Assembly (NCBI GenBank): GCA_038501195.1
Contig: JBBPUQ010000008.1
Location: 1,344,001 to 1,408,000 of the forward strand
DNA length: 64,000 nt
Direction: 5' to 3'
DNA from: Nemania diffusa
Lineage: Eukaryota; Ascomycota; Sordariomycetes; Xylariales; Xylariaceae
Shown here: piece by piece, positions 44,378-55,259 of the stretch
Position numbering within the stretch: position 1 is the stretch's first letter
Layout: each line of letters opens with the position of its first letter
Made by a program: the position numbers and the translations under genes
The notes under the pieces: generated by a model
What the model was told of the DNA's origin: nothing
Databases searched by the model: none
Seen by the model: only the letters and a program-made list of their open reading frames with translations

Positions 44378-46116
44378 CTAGAAGACCTCTACATATTGTA
44401 CATTCATATGCTGCGGAATTACGCAAGCCTTGTATCTCCGAGAACTGATATCCGTCTTCCGCGCACGAAGCTTGTCATCCAATGTCAAGAATTCCCGGCC
44501 CAGAGGGGTCAGGGGACTCGCAAGGGTAAGCTTCTCCTTGATCCCATCAACAGGCTCAGCTTGAGGATTTCGTCCGAGGACCTCCGCAGTTGCATGTAGC
44601 GCTGAGTCTACAGCTCCTGCAATCTATCGATGCGCCACCTCCTATTAGTTTATATCATAGGGGTGAAAAAATAATATGACGGATGGGATATAAATCAAGC
44701 ATTCACTCACCCATGTGTGATGCCTCGATAGATGCTCCCCGGCGAAGTGGATGGGCCCCTCGGCTTTCCTCGCAGCTTCGAAAAAGCGTGAGAACTGGCC
44801 GGGGAGGAACATGGCGTCACCTCCTGCAGACTCCGCTGACCACAGTACATCAAACGCTTCGATGTATTGCTCGTAAACATCGACCTCTGGCTCGTCCGCA
44901 TAGAACTTGCTGAGATCGTGCAAACATATCCTAATACGTTCAGATCGCGACAGTCGAGCCCATTTCGCCGCGTCACTCATCCAACTATATAGCAACAGGA
45001 CTCCAGAACCGTTGCTGCCAAGATCGTTAGAGGGGAAGACAATCCAGCGGAAACGAAGATCCGTTGTGCTCTGTCCCCCGAAACAAGAGTTGTTAGTTGA
45101 GCGTTCCCAGAAACGGGTTCTAAAGTGTAACCCGATCTTATAAAGGGGCTCGTAGTGCAAGCCCCTAATCGACTGCTCCTTCATAAAGGACCACGTCGGG
45201 CGATCAATGATACTATGAAGCGCGGATGGAGGGGTAGCGATTATGACCTTGTCAAAATGAGCCGTATAGGTTTGATGAAGTTCCTGGGCGGTGATCTCGA
45301 CCCGGTCATGGGCAATGGTAGCAATGCGCACCACACGCGAGTTGAGCCGTATATTGCTAGTTCCTACTAGAGAAGCAGCACTCTGAGTCACCCGCGACAT
45401 ACCACCTCGGACTGTCGCCCACTGCAGAAAATTCCAATTAGTTTTAGCACGGAAAAAAGACCATTTCGATGGAATATTCTCACCTTTTCAGTGTCGAAGT
45501 CGAGGTTTTGAACAATGATTTCGGTGAAACTCAAATCATATTGGTTAGTCTGTGAGCAGAACAGCTCGACAAACTCAACGACCTCATGGGGCCAGCCAAC
45601 GATAGAACGGAGATAGGCTCGGAAAGAGTACTCGTCATACTTGAGCAATTCTAGGAATCCAGAATCAAAGTCTGCGCGAAGAAGTGTAAGCCATGGCAGG
45701 ACAACGCTTCCAAGGAGCTCTTGAGGCGTTTTATTGTGATATTGCTCAGGGAGGCCTGCAGCTGCTGCCCAGGCTGTCTCCTGCAGCCGGCCTTTCCTGT
45801 TCTGAAAGAAAGATAGGTTGTTTTCATGATCGAGGATATAAGGGATAAGCTCGATCCTGTCTGCGGCAGAAGCATGAGTGTTGAGATAACGGATGAGATC
45901 AAAGACCTGTGAGTGTAGCGAAGAGCGAGGAATACGCATGGCCCCAGCTTCGAAGTAGACATCCTCAGACTTAGCTTGAGGGCTAAATCTATATGTGTAA
46001 ATGCGGCCACCAACTCGGTCCGCGGCCTCGAAGACTGTTACCTTGTGGCCTTCACGGCGCAACAAGAGAGCCGAGTAGAGGCCAGAAACGCCAGAGCCCA
46101 CGATACCAACGTGCAT
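44378..46116 (-). CDS. flavin-containing amine/L-amino-acid oxidase, 529 aa
   Basis: Three exons, 45484-46116, 44711-45421 and 44378-44623, with introns of 62 and 87 bp, give 529 aa. The N-terminus is the FAD Rossmann motif VGIVGSGVSGLYSALLL followed by VFEAADRVGGRIYTY. The first junction restores TEKWATVRGGMSRV, and the second restores the C-terminal FAD signature FAGEHLSRHHTWIAGAVDSAL. This is the PF01593 family covering L-amino-acid oxidases and monoamine oxidases, which oxidise amines to imines with release of H2O2. There is no signal peptide and no C-terminal SKL peroxisomal signal (the protein ends VEVF). Substrate unresolved; RIPRSSLHSQ in the GAMRIP segment resembles the L-amino-acid oxidase branch. 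It sits beside an oxygenase transcribed the other way. Confidence 0.9.
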
Positions 46117-46217
46117 TATGAGAGATTAAAGTTGATAACTAGGATTATGGCCGACTGAAAGCTGGAATGGATTTGTTGAACGAAACTCTTAGACTACGAA
46201 AATTGCCATGTGTAGTA

Positions 46218-47015
46218 TCATAAAAAGTCACGACGGGACTTATACCATGGACAGCAACATTCACTAGCCCTCGTGTGGCCCTCGTATCTACAACGGTATA
46301 TTACCTCCTCGGTGTACAGAATACGTGTCTCGGCATGGAACTTGTAACTATCGTGCTTGCCGCGCAAGTAACGGACCACCTCACCTCGTAGCGGTTCCCA
46401 ACTGTGGAAAACGTGACACATAGGATCACCTTCAGGAGATACTCTCACGAAAATGAGCTCAGAATGTCTCCGGTCCTTTAGGGACAACGTCAACTTTTGT
46501 GGAGTAACTCGTCTCGCTGGCCGAGGAAATGCTGAATGATGCATGCAACAATTGAATCAAATTGACTTTCACCTTATGTATTAAAGCTACGGTAGCCGTA
46601 TTGTTTAATCCCTGCAGTCCTTCTACGTACACCCCAAACAGTTTCGAATTAGTCTAGGCAAGTAAGTAGACAAGGTATGATGTTGCGTGTCAGCTAAGCT
46701 TATGCAGATCTGCATGACATATTCGGTGAGATGTCCGTGGTATTCTGGTTTGACATAGATATTCTCATAAAAGCTACACGCCAGCTTCTCACCCTGCGCG
46801 GTACTTTCGGCGAGTGACGGTCGTATAGCCGAGTTTCGGTCAATACAAGGGATAGTACGACATAAGCTACATGTTTGTTGAGTGGGTAACACATGTGCTA
46901 CATTAGAATTAATGGAGATGATTGGTATGCATCCATCGTGAGAGTAGGTATAGTCATAATAGCAATTATCGCGTGATATTCGAGTCTCTACAGTTAACAG
47001 AGGGGCTTGAGGCAT
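46218..47015 (-). CDS. possible two-exon gene of unknown function, 232 aa
   Basis: Two neighbouring minus-strand frames can be joined by a good donor GTACGT and an ATTCAG acceptor (exons 46631-47015 and 46218-46531, intron 99 bp), keeping frame from an ATG at 47015 to a stop at 46218. The product is soluble with several Cys residues (QTCSLCRTIPC near the N-terminus, ECCCPWY at the end) and a charged middle (SLKDRRHSELIFVRVSPEGD). No family is recognised. The evidence is only the open frames, plausible splice sites and composition, so it could be chance. If real it lies between an amine oxidase and a 2-oxoglutarate oxygenase. Confidence 0.3.
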
Positions 47016-47681
47016 GGATAGTCATAGAATAGCATGCCACTAGATGTTAATGACCCTGGGTTGTTCCACTGCTATACGTTAGCCACGCAGCTAGCTGTCC
47101 GTGATCAATGTTGGCTCTGTCATACAGTAGATCATTTGACCCTATTTTCACTAGAACTCGTGACGGATTGTTAAGAGATATGCGAGAGTCAAGGGTAGTG
47201 TCTAGTGTGGAATCCTCTCTCCTCTCTTACGGCAACGTTGTCACAGTTCCGGCTGCTGTTGGTTCCAGTATTTACCATTTTATGTAACAAAAGGACGCTC
47301 GATATGCACTGTCAACATACGCATCGCCGTGTGGCTCGGCCGTCCGGACCGTGACTATATTCTGTAAAACTAAGCGTGAAAGGTTACATAACCACAATGT
47401 GTTCGATGGTTACAGTTATTGGTCTGCAAGACGAGCCTGGCGACAGAAATGCTGAAGACAAAAGACTATCAGAATGGAATATCACATTATTGGCCCGAAA
47501 TATTGGTATTGAAGACTCATCGTAACTCAAGACATGGAGGAACAAAATATATAAATCACCTCTGTCGCACCCGTTCAATGCTTCTGTTTAACCATCACCT
47601 CACTCTCTGGCTCATTGCAGACTCAGATCTATATCTTACTACACTCAATTAAAATATTTTCCTCTTTGACTCGTTGAAACA
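47016..47681. promoter_or_regulatory. spacer upstream of the 2-oxoglutarate oxygenase
   Basis: This contains the promoter of the oxygenase and, if the unknown gene is real, its promoter in the other direction. A pyrimidine-rich run lies close to the oxygenase start. No specific site is identifiable. Confidence 0.4.
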
Positions 47682-48972
47682 ATGCCTTCTAACAAGTCAC
47701 CACCAGTTATTGACTTCTCTGACTTCCTGTCTGGGGATGAGAAGCGGATGAAGCATTGCGCAGCTCAGATTCGTGACGCTTGTCTTACTCAAGGTTTCTT
47801 CCAGATTGTCAACCATGACATCCCTCTAAGCTTACAGAAAGAGATGTTCAAGGTCTCCAAAGAGTTCTTTGCCCTCCCAGCTGAAGAAAAGATGAAATTG
47901 GACAAGTCCAAGGTGAGGAGCACAATATAGTCGCAAATAGAGTTCAATACAGACTGCTAACTCAAGGCTCAGAACAAGTACAACCGTGGCTACGAAGTCA
48001 TGGGAGGACAGATGATTGAAGCAAACACACGTCCAGATTTGAAGGAGGGATACTATGTTTCCCGCGATTTGCCAATGGACCACCCTCAGGTCAAGGCTGA
48101 GAAGTTTGCTCATGGCCCCAACGTCTGGCCCGAGTCTCTTGGGGAGCCCTTTAGGAACACATGCATGGACTATCTCAACCGTATAGTGAAGCTCACCGAA
48201 GAAGTTATGCGTGCCATGGCGATGAGTCTTGGCTACGACGCGGACTATTTCGCCGAATTTTGCACAGATCCAATGTGCTTCTACAAGCTGCTTCACTACC
48301 CACCCCAGCCCACCTCAGCCCACGCCCTCCAGCGAGGTACGTATTTTGTGTTGTTTTTATCGCGTTTTATAGCTGAAATTTACTGACGATAGATGTCCTT
48401 TGTAGGCATTGGCGCACACCGCGATTTCGGTGTAATCACCCTGCTCCTTCAGGGCGACGTACCTGGTCTTGAGGTTTGGGACGACGAGGTCAAAGATGTT
48501 AGTAATTCATATTGCTGTTTTATTTATGTTTTGGCCGATTTCATACTATGAAAAGCTCCTTTTCGGGCCAAAGTCATTTCTCGGGATCTTAATCCACTGC
48601 CCACCACCTCCAGATCGCGCTTAACATGGAGATTGCTAACCCTAGGAATTGTAGTGGTACCCAGCCCCGCCGGTCGAGGGCGCCTACGTTGTCAATATGG
48701 GCAACTTGTTTGAGCAGTGGACTAACGACAAGTATGTGTCCAACGTTCACCGTGTTATCAACCGTTCGGGAGAGGAGCGTTACAGCATTCCTTTCAACTA
48801 TAATGGCAACCCAGACTTCATCATCAAGTGTATTGAGAAGTGCCGTACCACGCCCGAAGAGGAAAAGTATGCCCCGGTCAGCGTTGAAGACTACGTTGTC
48901 CAGAAATATAAGGACGTCTACTCTCGGGTTGGTGTCTATAAGGCAGAGACATACTCCAGAGTTGCTGCTTAA
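47682..48972 (+). CDS. 2-oxoglutarate/Fe(II)-dependent oxygenase (isopenicillin-N-synthase-like), 334 aa
   Basis: Four exons, 47682-47912, 47973-48336, 48406-48497 and 48655-48972, with introns of 60, 69 and 157 bp, give 334 aa. The N-terminal DIOX_N domain is clear (PPVIDFSDFL, AAQIRDACLTQGFFQIVNHDI, FFALPAEEKMKLD, NRGYEVMGGQ). The jelly-roll core carries the iron triad His203-x-Asp205 in IGAHRDFG and His261 in NVHRVIN, and the 2-oxoglutarate-binding Arg271-x-Ser273. All residues are present. The family (PF14226 plus PF03171) includes hydroxylases, desaturases and ring-forming enzymes of fungal and plant metabolism, so the reaction is not predictable. The last intron has a GTTAGT donor and a TGCTAAC branch site. 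The gene is well expressed-looking in motif quality, and its closest neighbour of metabolic interest is the amine oxidase. Confidence 0.92.
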
Positions 48973-50121
48973 GTAGAAGTAAAAAGGACGATGCAAGCGA
49001 CAAGGTCGTGTCAAATTAGTTGTTGTCGGATTTTACAGGACACTCCTTAAGTAGAAAAAAAGTAAAAACATGCTGATGACCAGCTGGTTTCTATATGGCC
49101 ACCTCTTGGTCTGTAAAAGCACCTCCCATGATGTGAACCACCTAGGGATAGGAAACTAGGGTATCCCCGGCTACGTTCTAATGATTGTATGACAATAACA
49201 CTTCTATTGTCATGGGGTATTATAATGGGGATAGTAATATTATATATCACTGGCCAATTTTTCAGATATATCATTCCATCATCTCTTGAGGCTAACAAAG
49301 TGATATGTCAAGTTATCTACCCTTATATCTTTATGGTGCTACATAGTGAAAGACTAATCCGAAAAGGGCTGAACTGGTTACTATGTAGGACACGCCTCGC
49401 AACTTACAATCAAAACAACAATACAATATGCTCTCATAGTATTGGTTTGCGGAATTCTAACACGTTGCAGGCAATCAGAAGACAATGTCGTACCGTGTAC
49501 CGGTACATCGGCCACCTGGCACAGTGTAAGTTTTCCCTACCTATGTATAAATACTCCTCTCACACCCAGTCCAGAGCATGGTTCCATAACCAATGCAACC
49601 CTTTTTTTCGAGCCCTTCAAGCACCTCCCTGCCCGCCAATAACGTCCGACAAGGCTCTACACCTCATGCTTTTTCGGACTTGGGATGAAGCAGATTGACA
49701 ATATGAACTAGGCCGTAAGTTACCATACATTGATATAGAGCGCCCGTTTAGTTGCATAGAGAATCAATTGATTATCCCTATTGTATCGGCTTTTCCTTCA
49801 TTTTCCCCTATATTTATAATAATATCTGGCTAGAACACGACCCTTCCAGCGCTTCCAAATTCGATTGATTTTCTATGAAGTTTTCAAGAAGCGCTTAGAT
49901 AGTTTTATGATTATCATCAGAGCCTTTAAGGCGTGGAGTGTAACCGGTCTCAACATTTCTATCAAAATCATTTCACATATCGGCTAACGCGTGCCTGAGG
50001 GTCCGGTCGCGCAGCTAATCAGCTTAAGATAGGATCTACTCCAGGCAAACTATAGGGAAACTATTGCCCAACCCAAATAAATCGTCAGAATTGGAAGGCG
50101 TTGAGAGAAGCACGAATAAAT
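48973..50121. other. AT-rich gene-poor spacer
   Basis: A hydrophobic-then-basic 169-codon plus frame at 49189-49698 is probably chance in AT-rich sequence. The rest of the spacer has stops in all frames, consistent with a decayed repeat. Nothing else recognised. Confidence 0.45.
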
Positions 50122-51522
50122 ATGGAGGTTAAAACCGCCATCGAACCGGTTGATAAACCCGACAACAGTTCTGGGGTCGAAAACGGGCGGCTCCCAGACC
50201 AAGATTCTTCGACCTTCTCTCATGAAGACATTGGATACCAAACTCGCATCTTAGAAACTCCTGAGCCGGATGAATCGTCTTCTGACGATGATTCTGAAGA
50301 CCCTTGGGATAGTTGGTATACAGACATTGGATATCTGCCACCTCTCGATGAATTCACAATCAAGCTTCTAGAGCCGATAACTTCGGATCCTGGAATGGGT
50401 AGAATTAACCCGCCAGACATAGAAAAATTCCAAGAAGGCCTCGGGGAGCGCAATGTCGCATTAAAGCCATACGCCGACGTTTATCTGCCTCGTATCAAAG
50501 AGTTCACATGTATGGCTACAGAAGAAACACAAGAGGAGAAGGCTCGCCATAACCAGGCTTGGATTCTAGACCTAGAAAGGTCACAAAATGACCCCGATGA
50601 ACCTATTTTGCAGCGCACAATTATGATGTCTATGATCAATAGACATCGGTTTATTTACAATGCAGGGCCCGATAAACGACCTGTGATCGACTTTGCAGTT
50701 GAGAGGGCTTGGACATGTCCACCTATGCCAACAAGGGTATCGCAGGATTCGCATTCGGAAGGAAAATTCCTAACACAGCCGAAGCCAGACCTTGCGATAG
50801 CATTCCGCAGGGACTACCTATTTCCCAAACATTGGCAAAGTCTCCCTCCGGCATTAAGGGGGCTTATTTGCTATGAAGGAAAGGGGGAGGCCAAGACAAC
50901 TCGCGCTTTCCACTTCATGGCCATCGAAGGGAAGAATTCATACAAAACTTTAGAAGATAAAGTTGCCCTAGCTCAATGTCTGAATAATGCCAGCCAGTCA
51001 CTACACAACCTATATGAGTTTTTCAAGGAGGCTGGTGAGGAATACGTGGATGTCTTCTTTGACCAAGTAAGATTCTTTTCCGCGGTATTGACTGCGCAAG
51101 GTATCAGGATCCGTATTCATCGTGCGTGTCGGACAAGGGAGCATAGAGGCGAAGAGACCCAGCCGGCTGCATTGGATTCTATTTTCAAAGATTACCCTCT
51201 ACAATTCGAATATGACGACTATTTTCAAGCGGATGGTTCTGAATTTACTAGGGATAAAGTTGTGGCGATATTTGAGCGCATCCTTGTTGGGTACGGTATT
51301 AATGTGCTATTGGAATGCTTGCAAAAAGCAGCAAAGGTGGTAGTCGAAAAATGCCAAAAGCATTTCGAAGATAACAACGAACGGCTACCGAGAACAATTG
51401 CATTTTATTCGCATGGGCAACAGCCTCCACCAGCTAGATCCGCTACTAACCAGCATCCACGGGCGAGTACGGCAGGGCTCGAACAATTGAACCGCAAGAA
51501 AAAGCGACAACGCACAGAATAG
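50122..51522 (+). CDS. DUF7924-like fungal protein with PD-(D/E)XK nuclease-like pattern, 466 aa
   Basis: Single-exon frame; the first ATG is at 50122, as upstream in-frame codons lack one. After an acidic, disordered N-terminus (about 1-70, SSSDDDSED) comes a globular region: GRINPPDIEKFQEGL, VERAWTC, then KPDLAIAF with Asp223, FHFMAIEGK with Glu269 and Lys271, and a following helix LAQCLNNASQSLHNLY. The Asp...Glu-x-Lys spacing with a downstream Gln/helix matches the PD-(D/E)XK fold of restriction-like nucleases, as in DUF7924-type fungal proteins. The C-terminus ends in a basic, nuclear-localisation-like KKKRQR. Many fungi carry multiple paralogues of unknown function near repeats. Nuclease activity is inferred only; it may be inactive. 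It stands alone in an AT-rich island about 1.1-1.5 kb from its neighbours. Confidence 0.72.
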   Translation: MEVKTAIEPVDKPDNSSGVENGRLPDQDSSTFSHEDIGYQTRILETPEPDESSSDDDSEDPWDSWYTDIGYLPPLDEFTIKLLEPITSDPGMGRINPPDIEKFQEGLGERNVALKPYADVYLPRIKEFTCMATEETQEEKARHNQAWILDLERSQNDPDEPILQRTIMMSMINRHRFIYNAGPDKRPVIDFAVERAWTCPPMPTRVSQDSHSEGKFLTQPKPDLAIAFRRDYLFPKHWQSLPPALRGLICYEGKGEAKTTRAFHFMAIEGKNSYKTLEDKVALAQCLNNASQSLHNLYEFFKEAGEEYVDVFFDQVRFFSAVLTAQGIRIRIHRACRTREHRGEETQPAALDSIFKDYPLQFEYDDYFQADGSEFTRDKVVAIFERILVGYGINVLLECLQKAAKVVVEKCQKHFEDNNERLPRTIAFYSHGQQPPPARSATNQHPRASTAGLEQLNRKKKRQRTE

Positions 51523-53085
51523 AATCAACATATACTATTGTCGGTACCACAACCTATGCTAGTGACTGAAGAAGTAATAGAAAGCGGTGTTTTTTGGGGG
51601 GGAGGGGGGCGTGTGGGAATTACAGAGGCAACATACAGCTACAAAATTGGGCTATTGTTATTGTTACCCCGTGCCTCGAGGAGTGTTAGATAATTATCAG
51701 TTGATAAATTAACTAGATATTATAGAGAATGCTTTTGGCTATATATATAATCAATTGACCATTATATCGAGCCCTATATTACTACGCCCGTTCTTTGCCC
51801 CTTTTTCTAGTTGAAACAAGTCTCCTATTCACTCTAAGATTGAATCCCTAGCAAAGGCGCTGATGCCGACTAAGAAGTAGCAGGGAATCTAAATCCACGG
51901 GCTACCATGTTTTGTTCTTAAACCGTCGACACGAGCTCTCACTAAATAATATAGTTTCGCAGATCGCCAAGAGTTCAGCTTCCGAGATATTTTCATTATC
52001 TACTCTCCAACCTCCAGCAACTCATCGTTACCCACTCCCCCTAATCGACTTAGGAAGACTTACAGGGAGTATCAACGGCCTGCGAGGTGAGTGAGTAAAC
52101 GGTCGCCGGCCGGGGGGGTATTTTAGGTACCAGCACGCATCAAAGTCTCACCGACGCTTCAAGCACACAACCTAAATGAAAGCCAATTGCCCATGGTCAT
52201 ATAAGCATACTATAGAAAAATATGTACAGCATGTCTTTCATGAGTAGAGAGAGGTGTTGCATTATCGGAAGGTCCACCTATCCACGGAAATGTCTTAACT
52301 ACCCTAAGAGATGTGTAGGAGCTTTATTGCAACACGTAGCTAAGAGTACTATATTGAGTCAAATTTCAAGACCCTATAGAGCTACACTCAATTAATAAAA
52401 ATGACCGATATTTAAAAGATTATTGCTATCAATACAGTGTATATGTATATAGAGAATATAAAGCTAGTGAGTGAGAATAGGGGTAGTAGAGTTACCAATA
52501 AGAAGTGTCTAGAAGTCTAGTATTATTGTCCATCGCCGAGAGAGCATATTATGAGTCTCCGCGAAATCGATATATATCTCCACGGCGAGAGAATTTTAAT
52601 AACACTTTAAAACTTAAATTTGCATGCTATGAAGGATCTCAGTTCTCTGTTGACTCGGCGTCTATTAACGGAATTTGATGTCGCGAACCAAACCATACCT
52701 TAAGGACCTACTCAGATCAAGTATTAATAGCTGGGCTCAGGTGACGCACTAACTTAGGGTACCGAAGTAAGGGGGTATGATCATGTAGATTAATACTCAA
52801 CACCTGTAGTGGGCGGAGTATAACGACTGAAGATCAACTTGAGTGTATATTATTCAAGAGCATCAGCACCTATTCGAAGATAGACCACGTGCCCATTAAA
52901 CGCACTCCAAACGAAACGTCGACGAAGCCGGGCTATGAGCGCGGGGAGGCGACGGGAATAACACCACTGTCGCCACCGAATAACACATTTTACATTGCTT
53001 ACACACCTACGCCAACATCTACCCGCTTCAACTACATTCGCCAATCATTTTATTCTCACTACAATGTTGTTTTGGATGTCTCGCC
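51523..53085. other. AT-rich gene-poor spacer with G-rich tract
   Basis: A T6-G8-A-G6 tract lies at about 51590-51611, just after the DUF7924-like gene. The remainder is AT-rich with no frame over 66 codons, like an old decayed insertion. No complete element is visible. Confidence 0.5.
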
Positions 53086-54461
53086 CTAGAAGTTCTCCTT
53101 GCCGGCGAACCGCTCGTTCTGCACGACCTCGACCCAATACCCGTCCGGGTCCAGGAGGAACGCGACGTTCTTCATGCGCCCGTCCGTGAGCCTCTTTTTC
53201 CAGTTCGCGTTGAGGCCCTCGAAGCGCGCGCACGCGGCGTCGATGTTGTCGACTGAGACGCCTAATACGCGAGCGCATGAATCAGCCCCGATTACCTATT
53301 CCACGGGAGAAACTTCCCAAGGCGTCGCTCCGCTCCCGGTTCAACACCTTGTTATGTTTCATGAAGGAGAGCTATGTCTTAAGAGATATGGAGAGGTGAA
53401 AGAGAACAGGGACTCACAGATATGCCCGAAGCCCTGCGGCTCGTCGTTCCCGTTATGATACTGAAACGCCTCGTCCTTCTCAGTGCCATAGTTCCACGTC
53501 AGCTCCAGCAGGCCCTCCTTAAGCGCCGTGAAGCCGTTCTCCGGCACGCCCTCGGCGCCGGGGTAGCCGAGGAAGTACAGATTGAAGGAGGCAGCCGGGG
53601 CCTCGTGGGTGCGGTACAGCGTCATGCCCAGCACCTCCTGGTAGAACTTGAGCGACTTCTCGGCGTCCTTGACGCGGATCATGGTGTGGTTCTGCTCGCG
53701 GGGAGCGGACAGAACAGGTTAGCCGATGATGCACTCTAGCTCGCTCGCGTGATCAGGAATACGCTACGTACCATGCGATAAGTGCTCGGATCCGTAGTGG
53801 CGCCTGCCTCCTCAGGATCATCAGCGCCCTTAGACCCGAGTCTCTGCGAGATGATCTCGACCCAGTACTCGTCAGGGTCGAGCGCGAACGCGATGTGCTT
53901 CATTCTGCCATCGGCCAGCCTCTTCTGGAACCTATACCCCGCGTCCTCGATGCGCTTGCACGCGGCCTGGATGTGGTCGACCGAGATGCAGACGTGCCCG
54001 AACCCGCGGTGCGGCTCTTTATTCCCGTTGTTGACGGCGTAGCCCTCGTCCGCCTCGGTGCCGTAGTTGTGCGTCAGCTCGATGACGCCCTCGCGGTCGA
54101 AGGTGCTGTTGCCGTGCGACGCCGCCGCCGGCCCGTCGTACGCCAGGAAGTAGAGGTCGAACTTCGCCTCGGGGAACGACAGCTTCTTGATCAGGCTGAG
54201 GCCCAGGAACTCGTAGAACTTGACTGTCGCGGTTTCGCCATCGTCAGCAGCTTCCCCCCTCAAGCCACGAATTAGGCTCGATCCGCTACGCAGTGCATAC
54301 CAGACTCTTTGGGGTCTTTGACTCGAAGCCTAGATTCCGCACGCCGCGCGTTAGCTTCTCATCTCGACTGGGCGCTTATTGTCGCTGGTGGTTCGCGTCG
54401 GCGGCGGCTCTTACATCGAGTGGTTGAACTTATAGTTCTTCGTATCGGTTGTTGTCGCCAT
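53086..54461 (-). CDS. GLO1: glyoxalase I (lactoylglutathione lyase), tandem two-domain form, 325 aa
   Basis: Five exons, 54415-54461, 54301-54329, 53772-54223, 53418-53691 and 53086-53261, with introns of 85, 77, 80 and 156 bp, give 325 aa, close to yeast Glo1. Splicing joins NHSMLRVKDPKESVKFYEFLGLSL at the start. Two glyoxalase/VOC domains follow: copy 1 with ELTHNYGTE, GFGHVCISVD and DPDEYWVEI; copy 2 with NHTMIRVKDAEKS, ELTWNYGTE, GFGHICVSVD and DPDGYWVEV. Metal ligand positions (His in NHSM/NHTM, Glu in ELT, His in GFGH, Glu in YWVE) are present in both. The enzyme turns the methylglyoxal-glutathione hemithioacetal into S-lactoylglutathione in the cytosol. The 29-bp second exon is a microexon. 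The domain duplication is normal for fungi. Confidence 0.94.
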
Positions 54462-55259
54462 GGTTGCGAAGGTTCGGCGAATGTCTATATATATGCACGT
54501 ATATATTAACACCATCGAACTGGTCGCGGTCCGAGGTCGCGGGGTTCGCAGAGCCGAGTGCAACCGGGAGACGGGATCTCACTTACGTGCAGAGTGCGCA
54601 AAGGGTCGCGATCGGGATGATTGGAACAAGACTCTTCGTAGTGCTTGCAGGGTATACATAGAGTGGTGTCTCACAGACAAAGCAGCAATTCTTGGAGACA
54701 CTGGGAGGGCGAATACGTGATGATGAAAAGAGCCCCACGCAACAAATAATTGTAACCCCGCGACGGCTCGCTCCCAGCTGTTCCATCTTCACTATTTTAC
54801 CCCACCTTGGATAGAAACTGTCGATCCCGCCATGGGTCTCCTTTCAGGCAATGATGAATTTCGCATTCCATTTTCGCTGCTATCCGGGGAGCCAAATATA
54901 AGACACCGTCTAAAGCATAGTTGAAGGTACCTAGGTAGGTAGTTACTCGTTTTAATCATCTTTTTTGAGTTTCATGGATACAGGACAACCCCGTCACTAC
55001 AATATCCATGATACCTGCATATACCGAGGCACGACCCCTTGCGCCGACCACGCCAACAACCTAGCGGGACCCTCTCGTGTGTATAAAACAAACGCAACAA
55101 GATAATGTACAACTAGACATACAAAAAAAATTATTCAACGACCGGTGAAAGTAGTGAGGGTCGTCAAGTTGAGACCCCAGTCTGTATCCCTCCCGTCCTA
55201 CTATAGACTGAATCGATATCAGTTGCCCCCGTCAAAATAAACCTCGGGATAATATCTCC
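54462..55259. other. intergenic, no gene seen
   Basis: Spacer between GLO1 and the 3' end of the Ca2+/H+ exchanger. It includes a TACCTAGGTAGGTAG motif near 54928. Overlapping plus frames of 66-86 codons at 54309-54720 are not supported. Confidence 0.5.

Noticed and set aside
49189..49698. 169-codon plus frame in AT-rich spacer
   Set aside because: Composition changes from hydrophobic to random, there is no splice or family support, and such lengths occur by chance in AT-rich sequence.
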